Source of the DNA: Candidatus Woesearchaeota archaeon
GTDB taxonomy: Archaea; Nanobdellota; Nanobdellia; Woesearchaeales; B72-G16
Reading direction: 5' to 3'
Assembly (NCBI GenBank): GCA_003650545.1
Contig: QMQO01000008.1
Coordinates: 1 to 41,119 of the forward strand
Length of the DNA: 41,119 nt
Shown: in pieces, positions 19,294-25,852 of the stretch
Position numbering within the stretch: the stretch's first letter is position 1
How the letters are laid out: each line of letters opens with the position of its first letter
Notes under the pieces: generated by a model
The model's input: only the letters and a program-made list of their open reading frames with translations
Told to the model about the DNA's origin: nothing
Databases searched by the model: none
Made by a program: the position numbers and the translations under genes

Positions 19294-19320
19294 ATGGCAA
19301 ATATCAAACATGGCAAATAT
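19294..19320. repeat. Direct repeat ATGGCAAATAT, two copies
   Basis: ATGGCAAATAT occurs at 19294-19304 and 19310-19320, 16 bp apart start to start, next to the first operator palindrome and over one candidate start of the small gene. It may be part of the same control region. Confidence 0.5.
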
Positions 19321-19321
19321 T

Positions 19322-19410
19322 GTTAATAGGTTAACTTTTTTCTACTTTATAAAGTTTACGGTTAATATATTAACTTCATATCAAAAATATTAAAGGTTAA
19401 TATGTTAACC
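19322..19410. promoter_or_regulatory. Three operator-like palindromes in the divergent promoter region
   Basis: GTTAATAGGTTAAC (19322-19335), GTTAATATATTAAC (19361-19374, perfect palindrome) and GGTTAATATGTTAACC (19395-19410) share the core GTTAATA-N-NTTAAC, with centres 39 and 35 bp apart. A TATA-like TTTATAAA (about 19347-19353) sits between the first two. On the minus strand it would start transcription near the first palindrome. A second TATA-like TTTATAGA (about 19421-19428) follows the third palindrome and suits the plus-strand MEMO gene. One site near the start point and others by the TATA boxes fits repression of both directions. Confidence 0.65.
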
Positions 19411-19470
19411 AAAAATAGACTTTATAGAATTTATAGAAAGATTTATCTTTATTAGAAAATAACAGGAAGT

Positions 19471-20310
19471 ATGATTAGGAGACCTGTTGTTGCTGGAATG
19501 TTCTATGAGGAAAATTCTGAAGCCTTGATAGAACAGATAAAGGAATGCTTCCTCGGAAAGTTTGGACCAGGTAAATTGCCTGATGGAAATGGTAATAAAC
19601 TAAGAGCTGTTATAGCTCCGCATGCTGGCTATAACTTCTCAGGGAGTTGTGCTGCTTGGTCATACAGAGAAATAGCAGAAGCAGAGTTTCCAGAAGTGTT
19701 TGTTATCCTTGGAACAAATCATCAATCACCTGCGAGCAGCGTCTCGTTGAAGGATTTTGAAACTCCACTCGGTGTTGTTAAAAATGATGTTGAACTTACT
19801 AAGAAATTGGGCGTTGAGGTAGATGAGGTTGTGCATGCGAACGAGCATAGTATTGAGGTTCAATTACCGTTTTTACAGTTTGTGTTTCGTGAAAAAAGTG
19901 AAAAATTAAAAATAGTGCCAATTTTAGTAGGAGAAGATAATAAGATTGTTGCCAAAAGACTAGTAGAGGTTATTGGAAAGAAAAGGGTTGTGTTTATTGT
20001 AAGCGCTGATTTTACACATTATGGAATACATTACGGCTATATTCCGTTTAAGCCAGATAAGATAAAGTTAAGAGAGCTCGATCTGGGTGCTGTAAAAGCG
20101 ATTCAAAAAATTGATAGCTTTGCTTTTGAAAATTATTTAGATGAGACGCAGGCCACAATCTGTGGGAAGAGTGTTATTCTATGCTTATTGAAGTTCTTTG
20201 AACTAAAAAAGGAAAAGGTTAGAGCTGAATTGCTTGAATACTATTCTAGTGGTGATATATCAGGAGATTATACTAATTCTGTGGGTTACGCTGCTATCGC
20301 ATTTAGATGA
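19471..20310 (+). CDS. MEMO1-family protein (AmmeMemoRadiSam system protein B)
   Basis: 279 residues, the usual length. The family has the fold of class III non-haem dioxygenases, and its biochemical role in archaea is not settled. Visible signatures: APHAGYNFSG (His51), ILGTNHQ (His84), HSIEVQLPFL, VSADFTHYG, and Cys231 in ATICGK. The two His and the Cys are the equivalents of the residues that line the metal site in human MEMO1. The usual partners, AMMECR1 and a radical SAM protein, are not next to it here. It has AGGA a few bases before the ATG and a TATA-like box about 48 bp upstream, and lies just beyond the triple palindrome region, so it is probably regulated there. A DUF192 gene starts 5 bp after its stop. 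Confidence 0.92.
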   Translation: MIRRPVVAGMFYEENSEALIEQIKECFLGKFGPGKLPDGNGNKLRAVIAPHAGYNFSGSCAAWSYREIAEAEFPEVFVILGTNHQSPASSVSLKDFETPLGVVKNDVELTKKLGVEVDEVVHANEHSIEVQLPFLQFVFREKSEKLKIVPILVGEDNKIVAKRLVEVIGKKRVVFIVSADFTHYGIHYGYIPFKPDKIKLRELDLGAVKAIQKIDSFAFENYLDETQATICGKSVILCLLKFFELKKEKVRAELLEYYSSGDISGDYTNSVGYAAIAFR

Positions 20311-20314
20311 AAAA

Positions 20315-20659
20315 ATGCTATTGAACAAAACAAAAGATAGGAGAATTGTAAATGAAGTTAAGCATTGCAGGAACCTGGTTAGTAAGGTTCGAGGACTAAT
20401 GTTTAGGAAGAAAGTTAACTGTCGTGGCTTAGTGTTTCATTTTGCTAAAGAAAGGGTAAATTCTTTACATACACTGTTTGTGTTTCATCCTATTGATATT
20501 CTGTTTTTAGATAAACATAAAAAAGTAGTTGAAATTAAAAAAAACTTGCAACCATTTAGATGTTACAGACCAAAGAAAAAAAGTAAATATGTTGTAGAGT
20601 TGGTTGCAGGGGTTGTTAGAAGAAGTGATACAAATATAGGAGACATAATTATATGGTGA
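20315..20659 (+). CDS. DUF192 family protein
   Basis: About 114 residues from the ATG at 20315. The longer ORF in the track begins inside the MEMO gene and its first 27 residues are a frame artefact. DUF192 signatures: RGLMFRKK, GLVFHF, the LHTLFVFHPIDILFLD core, then KVVEIKKNLQPFRCY and YVVELVAG. The family is small, single-domain and of uncertain function; some members are exported, but no signal peptide is visible here. Only 4 nt separate it from the MEMO stop, so it is in the same operon. Confidence 0.88.
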   Translation: MLLNKTKDRRIVNEVKHCRNLVSKVRGLMFRKKVNCRGLVFHFAKERVNSLHTLFVFHPIDILFLDKHKKVVEIKKNLQPFRCYRPKKKSKYVVELVAGVVRRSDTNIGDIIIW

Positions 20660-20755
20660 TTAAATAAAAACTCTAATTTTTCAAAACAGAAATGTTGTAT
20701 TAGAAAAATTAGCAAAAAAGGTTTTAAACATCACATCAATACACCAATAGAAATC

Positions 20756-20763
20756 TTTATAAA
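20756..20763 (+). promoter_or_regulatory. TATA box of the structured RNA gene
   Basis: TTTATAAA, preceded by an A-rich BRE-like GAAATC, is centred 26-28 bp before the GGGG at 20788, the expected archaeal spacing to a transcription start. Confidence 0.6.
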
Positions 20764-20782
20764 GCCACAATTATTAATTCGG

Positions 20783-21071
20783 ATTAAGGGGCTGTAGTAT
20801 AAACCTTAATAAATAGGGTACAATCTGGCTAGAAGGAATAGGAGCGACATGCTCTCTTCCGAGTTGATGGGTGGCTCCAGGATTGGAGCGAGGAGCTACA
20901 GTCTACTGTAGCTGTGACTTTAGCTATGGTCTGTTGAAGCTTGCTTCAATGAAGAGACCACCAGATGTTAACACAACCCTGTGTTAATAGGCGTAATCTG
21001 GGTTCAAAATTGGTAAAGTGTTATTCATTTTGCTTGTGAAAGTCCCAGCAGCCCCATTACACCCCTTAATT
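20783..21071 (+). ncRNA. Large structured non-coding RNA, class unknown
   Basis: GC-richer than its surroundings and without ORF. The ends close in a long helix: ATTAAGGGGCTG (20783-20794) pairs with CAGCCCC (21049-21055) plus TTAAT, or with CCCCTTAAT (21062-21070). Internal hairpins: GCTCCA/TGGAGC (20874/20884), AGCTACAG/CTGTAGCT (20894/20906), GGTCT/AGACC with TTGAAGC/GCTTCAA (20928-20959), TTAACACA/TGTGTTAA (20968/20980), CTGGG/CCCAG (20998/21044). It has its own TATA box. The conserved RNase P boxes (GAGGAAAGTCC near the 5' part, ACAGAA) and the SRP helix-8 motif were not found. The outermost parts look tRNA-like (see findings). It ends a few bases before the SD of the next gene, so a cis-acting leader role is also possible. 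Confidence 0.7.
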
Positions 21072-21086
21072 TAAAAGAGGTTGAAA

Positions 21087-22265
21087 TTGGTTTTCATTAA
21101 AGGAAAACGCAAAAGTAAAAGTCCATTAGGAGCTATTGCCACATTAATAGGTACAACAATTGGAGCTGGAATTTTAGGAATACCTTATGTTGTAGCAAAA
21201 TCAGGCTTACTTTATGGCTTATTCCTTATTATTTTTATTGGGGTAATAATACTGTTTGTCAATCTATTTTTTGGTGAAATTGTTTTAAGGACTAAAGGCA
21301 ATCATCAAGTACCGGGATATGCTGAAAAATATACTGGAAAATTTGGAAAATTCTTTATCGTGCTTTCGTTTATTATTGGTGTATATGGCGCAGTCATTGC
21401 TTATACAATCAAAAGCGGAGAGTTTCTTATGTATGTTTTTAATGGATCTAACTCGTTTCCATACAGCCTTGCGTTCTTTGCTGTTATGTCTGTTGTAATC
21501 TATTTTGGCATAAGGGCTGTTGAACACTCCGAACTCGTCCTTGTCGGTTCATTCATATTAGTTATTCTAATCGTTTTCTTTTTAGGGCTCAAATCAGTTG
21601 ACCTCAGCAATTTTGACCTTGTTCATCCAAAGTATCTTTTCCTGCCTTATGGTGTTATTCTATTCGCCTTTTTAGCTACAGGTTCTATCCCTGAGATGAA
21701 GGAACAGCTAACTCATTATAGAAAGAAGATTAAAAATGCTATTATCTTAGGAACCATCGTACCAATCATAGTCTATCTTGCTTTTGCAATCGTTGTAGTG
21801 GGTATTACTGGAAAAGATACGACAACAGGAGCAATTGAAGGTCTTGCGAATGTCATCAAGAATCCTACGGTTATTAAAGGAGCATTTATTTTTGGTATAC
21901 TTGCTATGGCAACTAGTTTTATTGCTCTTGGCAGAGCACTCAAAGAAATGTACATGTTTGATTTTGGTTTTAAAAAATTTCATTCTTATCTTTTTACAGT
22001 TATGATACCTGCATTGTTGTTTTTGTTGCTTTATTTTACTGGCAATAGCAGCTTTATAAATATTTTGGGGATAGCGGGGGCTATATCTGGTGGGATTGCA
22101 GGAGCAATTATTGTATGGATGTATATAAGAGCTAAAAGGTTAGGTGATAGACAGCCAGAGTTTAGTATAAAGTTAAATAAGCCATTTGCTTGGTTTATCA
22201 TTCTGGTTTTTATTATTGGGGTTATATTAAAACTCTTAGAAGTGTTTGGAGTTTTGAGGTTTTAG
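21087..22265 (+). CDS. Aromatic/other amino-acid permease, AAAP-like family
   Basis: About 392 residues with about 11 membrane helices. The first helix, ATLIGTTIGAGILGIPYVVA, is the signature of the tyrosine/tryptophan permease and SLC38-like transporters, which import amino acids with protons or sodium. Further typical stretches are GYAEKYTGKFGK and FLATGSIPEMKEQL. The track starts at a TTG (21081), but AGAGG at 21075-21080 is too close to that codon and sits well for the next TTG at 21087, which I use. The gene follows the structured RNA by only a few bases and converges with the surface-protein cluster. The exact amino acid is not predictable. Confidence 0.85.
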   Translation: MVFIKGKRKSKSPLGAIATLIGTTIGAGILGIPYVVAKSGLLYGLFLIIFIGVIILFVNLFFGEIVLRTKGNHQVPGYAEKYTGKFGKFFIVLSFIIGVYGAVIAYTIKSGEFLMYVFNGSNSFPYSLAFFAVMSVVIYFGIRAVEHSELVLVGSFILVILIVFFLGLKSVDLSNFDLVHPKYLFLPYGVILFAFLATGSIPEMKEQLTHYRKKIKNAIILGTIVPIIVYLAFAIVVVGITGKDTTTGAIEGLANVIKNPTVIKGAFIFGILAMATSFIALGRALKEMYMFDFGFKKFHSYLFTVMIPALLFLLLYFTGNSSFINILGIAGAISGGIAGAIIVWMYIRAKRLGDRQPEFSIKLNKPFAWFIILVFIIGVILKLLEVFGVLRF

Positions 22266-22316
22266 AAAGAAAACTAAATTTTCATTGTTACACTAAATTA
22301 TATTAAGAGCAATTTT

Positions 22317-22886
22317 TTATTTACTAACATAATAGAAAGGATCCTGTTTCTTAAATAATTCCTTGTGACTATTTATATAATTATTTATCTTACTAATATC
22401 CCAGCCCTTTTCAGCAAGCATTTGTTTGATCTCCCACAATGATTTACCTTGCTTTACAGACGCCTTAATAAAATCATCCAAGCTTTTGATTGCCAACTGC
22501 TCCAACTGCTTTGCTGCTTTTTTAGATAGCGATGCTTCTGGTATATATTTTGGTTCTTTAAAAAAGCCTTTTACCTTATGTCTTGGCTTTAGTTGTTGTT
22601 TCAGAAATTCAGTTTTAGATTTTTGCTTTAATGGAATTGCTTCCTTTTCTTCTTCTTTTTTAATGTATTTTCTAAACACAGTGATGACCATCCAAATTAA
22701 AGCTATTACAATTATAATAATTAATGTGATCAAAGCGATTGTACTAGTAGATAGCGATAACTCGCCTGTTACATTTCCTGTAATCTGATTTTGGTTCGAG
22801 TTTAGATTCATCAAGGACGAGTAAGAAAATATTCCTGTAAATATAAGAATTAAAAACAACATCTGCCCCTTTTTTGTATCCATCAC
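22317..22886 (-). CDS. Small membrane-anchored surface protein with ITG motif
   Basis: 189 residues. An N-terminal hydrophobic segment (signal or anchor) ends near QITGNVTGEL, followed by a second membrane helix (STIALITLIIIIVIALIWMVI) and a Lys/Glu-rich stretch. The last 70 residues are helical and contain LWEIKQMLAEKGWDISKINNYI, an I-x3-L-x2-GW-x3-I-x2-I pattern that I associate with archaeal membrane and pilus-related proteins. No specific family is recognised. It is the last gene of a run of five minus-strand surface proteins and is separated from the next upstream gene by about 70 bp. Confidence 0.7.
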   Translation of the reverse strand: MMDTKKGQMLFLILIFTGIFSYSSLMNLNSNQNQITGNVTGELSLSTSTIALITLIIIIVIALIWMVITVFRKYIKKEEEKEAIPLKQKSKTEFLKQQLKPRHKVKGFFKEPKYIPEASLSKKAAKQLEQLAIKSLDDFIKASVKQGKSLWEIKQMLAEKGWDISKINNYINSHKELFKKQDPFYYVSK

Positions 22887-22959
22887 AATTAAGAAATAGA
22901 AAAGAGATTTATAAGTTTTTTGCTTATTTTTATTTTTATTTGCTTATTCTTATTCTGCT

Positions 22960-24414
22960 TTATTCGCTCTTTGGCGTTACTATCAACCAAACATCCCCTG
23001 TGTTTAGTTGTGACTGTCCGTCATCGACTATAAATTGGATTGTTCTAACACCAATAAAACCCTTATCTGGAAAAAATTTGACATAGCCAGACTTTTCGTC
23101 CAATTCATAATAAATATTTTTTATTTTGCTTTCTGAATAAAAAGTTAATGGGTCTCCATCAGGATCTCTGATATATCTGCTGAGATTGAGTGCATGCGGC
23201 TTATCTTGTTCCCAAACCTGATAGCGGAATTTATCTTTCTTGTCTTCTATTTCCTTAAGTTTTTGTTCTACCTCTTCTATTTCTTGGATAGGTTTGTAAT
23301 CTACAGACTCAAAATCTTTCTTGAGTCTAATGTAGTTTTGATATTCTTTTTCTAGTAAAGACAACTCTACAGATTCTTCTTCTTTTTCGGTTTTGTCTTC
23401 GGTTCTATTATGTTCTTTTGTTGATGTCTGTTCTTTGACAGACTTATCTGCTGGCTCGTGTTTGAATATGTTGAGGATTGAAGCAATCCTATCAAAGATG
23501 CCTGTTTTGTTCTCTAACTGTTTAGTCTGTTTTCCTTCAGCTATGGAAGATGTGGAAGAAGGTGTAGCAGCTAAAGGTGGCTTTTCTTTTCCCATCTCAT
23601 CTCCTTTAATCGTCACAATTTTTATTGATAAGATCCATATACCAAACAACAGAACTGCTATTAAAATCACTATTATAGGAGTAAACCACCATTTTATTTT
23701 TTTCTTTGATTCTACTTCTTTAACAAACTCTTTCTTGATTTTTTTCTTTGGCTCTTTTATAACAGCCGGTAAAATTTTTAATGGAACAATTGCAAATATG
23801 CCTAGCCCAGGGCTTACCGCTTTGAAGTAATGGTATAATTCGTCTGATTTAATTCTGTTTGTTTTAAGTGTGAACCAGCGGCCATTTGTATAGTATTTCA
23901 GTACAATATCATTAGTGTTTATATTATGTTTTAATAAATAAGAACGCTCGAGCCTGAAGCGTATTATCACTTCCTTGATAGCATACTCTCCTAGATTACG
24001 AGTAGTGAATTTAAAATACTTATAGCAGTCTTTGAGCTTCTTTGCACCAAAACTGCTGTAGCCTTGTTCTGCTTTTACTATTACAGCGTCAACATCTTCT
24101 TTTAAGGAAACTTCGGCTGTTAGTATATCTAAGTTGTCAGTCTCAAAGATTAGTTTCTCTTTGCTAGAAATGAACGGAAAATACTTGAGATTAGGTTTTC
24201 TTTTATCTTGTGTTAGATGTCTAAGCTTAACCTCCTGTGATGCTATAACTAATAGTAATATAATTAATAACAGTACTACAACAAAGGTTATTCCAATAAT
24301 AAGAATAATAGCTAGACTGGTATTAATGGCCTCATTTTTAGCCTGGTTGCCTAATGCATAAGCAGAACTGATTAGAACAAAAACGAATGTTAGTAATAAT
24401 AGTCTTGCCTTCAT
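22960..24414 (-). CDS. Surface protein with PGF-pre-PGF-like and cadherin-like domains
   Basis: 484 residues. Signal peptide (about 1-22), then a membrane helix (about 30-58). Residues about 75-215 resemble the PGF-pre-PGF domain of archaeal surface proteins: VIIRFRLERSYL, DIVLKYYTNGRWFTL and a closing YHYFKAVSPGLGIFAIV. A second membrane helix lies at about 243-263, then a charged linker with coiled-coil character (about 330-390), and a C-terminal Ig/cadherin-like domain (395-484) with LSRYIRDPDGDPLTFY and IQFIVDDG. No PGF-CTERM sorting tail is visible, so it is held by internal helices instead. AAAGGGG about 14 nt upstream may serve as SD. Domain assignments are by eye. Confidence 0.72.
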   Translation of the reverse strand: MKARLLLLTFVFVLISSAYALGNQAKNEAINTSLAIILIIGITFVVVLLLIILLLVIASQEVKLRHLTQDKRKPNLKYFPFISSKEKLIFETDNLDILTAEVSLKEDVDAVIVKAEQGYSSFGAKKLKDCYKYFKFTTRNLGEYAIKEVIIRFRLERSYLLKHNINTNDIVLKYYTNGRWFTLKTNRIKSDELYHYFKAVSPGLGIFAIVPLKILPAVIKEPKKKIKKEFVKEVESKKKIKWWFTPIIVILIAVLLFGIWILSIKIVTIKGDEMGKEKPPLAATPSSTSSIAEGKQTKQLENKTGIFDRIASILNIFKHEPADKSVKEQTSTKEHNRTEDKTEKEEESVELSLLEKEYQNYIRLKKDFESVDYKPIQEIEEVEQKLKEIEDKKDKFRYQVWEQDKPHALNLSRYIRDPDGDPLTFYSESKIKNIYYELDEKSGYVKFFPDKGFIGVRTIQFIVDDGQSQLNTGDVWLIVTPKSE

Positions 24415-24478
24415 TCTATCATTCTATGCCCCTTTTATTAAACACTTTTATTAAAAATAGATTAAAAAAAGAAAAAAT

Positions 24479-25735
24479 TTAATAGTATGTTTGGCTCTCC
24501 TCAAAGCCTTCTTCTTCGTTACCTTTTAGCTTACTGAAACCGATTACTAAGCCCAAGATAACTAAGATAACTACTAATACGATCAAGGCTATGATCAAGC
24601 CAGTCTTCCAACCACTGCTTAGGCCTCCCTTTTCTCCAGCAGTTATGTTTGCACTTAAAGTAACAAGTTCTGAAACATCGTCTCCAGACTCAACTTTGAC
24701 TGCAAAGTCCTGTAGGCCTTCAACAGCATCCTTATCTGCTGTCACATAAACAAGTACGCTTTTGGTTGCACCACTAGCTATACTTATAACATTCTCTGGG
24801 CGTACTTGGATGGTGCCCCATTCAATATCGTCAGCTGAAATCACAAATGTACGAGTTTCAGCAGCACCATTAGTGATGGCTATCTCATAAAGAGCTCCAC
24901 CTTCGCCTTTAACGATTGTCTTTGTGTTTGTTCTAGAAACAACACTCGTTGCAGGAAGCTCTTTCTGTACTTCAGCACCAATAACCTGGACTGTAGCTTT
25001 TTCAGATGTTTCTCTTCTACCATCAAAGTACTTTGCAGTTACAACCAGATCATAACTGCCTGATTCAGCATCTGCTGGAATCCTCAAGTATAACTCTTCT
25101 GAAGTTGTCTTTTCCTTGGCATCTAGCTCGTCTATGTAATCTGACGCACTAACACCTAGCTCAGGAATCGAAGCTGTTACTTTAATACCATCTGAGTCTT
25201 CTTCGCCAACGTTCTCAATCCTTACAGTTGTAAGCAATGACCTACCAGCCTTAACAGAATTCATTGGGCTGAGGATAATGTCACGGATTAAAATGCGTTC
25301 ATCACCATCTTCATCTCCTACTAAGTGCAGGTTGTATGTATACTCTTCTAAACTTCCTTCTTTACCGTAGATCAAAATCCTTAAGTCATAATATTCGTCA
25401 CTGTCCATTAAATCTGGAAGCTCAATCTCAAGCTCTTTTGTTACTGTGTCGCCTTCGTCTAGGTCGAAACGTCTTGTGGTGTCAGTTAGATCTCCGTGCT
25501 TGTAGCCGCCGATCTCTGCTCTGATCTTTAAATCCTCATAATCCTGATCGTCAGCTTCTAACTCTATTGAGATATCAAGCTTATCGCTTAATTCAACAAG
25601 CTTAGTCTCATCACCAAAAGGATCAATCTCCTTGTTGTTTATCTCTAAGCTCTCTATTCTTGGCAAAGCACTTGCCATGCCAACCACTAATATTCCTATT
25701 AGGAATACCAACAAAATGCTAAATTTAGCCTTCAT
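24479..25735 (-). CDS. Secreted Ig-like (CARDB-type) surface protein with C-terminal anchor
   Basis: About 418 residues from the ATG at 25735, which has GGGGG 8 nt upstream; the GTG start of the track (25750) would place that SD inside the gene. Signal peptide 1-23 (FSILLVFLIGILVVGMASA). Acidic beta-sandwich domains follow; the second (about 145-260) has the CARDB-like pattern RIENVGEEDSDGIKVTASI and LRIPADAESGSYDLVV. A further beta domain is followed by a membrane helix (about 380-405) and an acidic tail. The protein is strongly acidic. The CARDB-like part resembles the end of the neighbouring 951-aa protein. It is probably a structural cell-surface (perhaps S-layer-associated) protein. Confidence 0.75.
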   Translation of the reverse strand: MKAKFSILLVFLIGILVVGMASALPRIESLEINNKEIDPFGDETKLVELSDKLDISIELEADDQDYEDLKIRAEIGGYKHGDLTDTTRRFDLDEGDTVTKELEIELPDLMDSDEYYDLRILIYGKEGSLEEYTYNLHLVGDEDGDERILIRDIILSPMNSVKAGRSLLTTVRIENVGEEDSDGIKVTASIPELGVSASDYIDELDAKEKTTSEELYLRIPADAESGSYDLVVTAKYFDGRRETSEKATVQVIGAEVQKELPATSVVSRTNTKTIVKGEGGALYEIAITNGAAETRTFVISADDIEWGTIQVRPENVISIASGATKSVLVYVTADKDAVEGLQDFAVKVESGDDVSELVTLSANITAGEKGGLSSGWKTGLIIALIVLVVILVILGLVIGFSKLKGNEEEGFEESQTYY

Positions 25736-25852
25736 TTTATTTACCCCCACTAAGTTGGTTTTTAACTATTACATTTCGAATGTTTGTAACTATTCGAAAG
25801 TAATCACAACTTATATATAAACATTACTGTGTTCGAGTATATGTTTATTTTA

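Noticed and set aside
19267-19311. Extra N-terminal residues of the 126-aa ORF (start at 19311)
   Set aside because: They lie over a direct repeat next to the operators and look unlike the rest of the protein; a later start is more likely, though not proven.
20783-21071. RNase P RNA, SRP RNA or tmRNA as identity of the structured RNA
   Set aside because: No GAGGAAAGTCC/ACAGAA pair in the right order, no GGAAGGGAGCAG-type SRP helix 8 motif, and no tmRNA-type tag region; a GTGAAAGTCC near the 3' end is in the wrong place.
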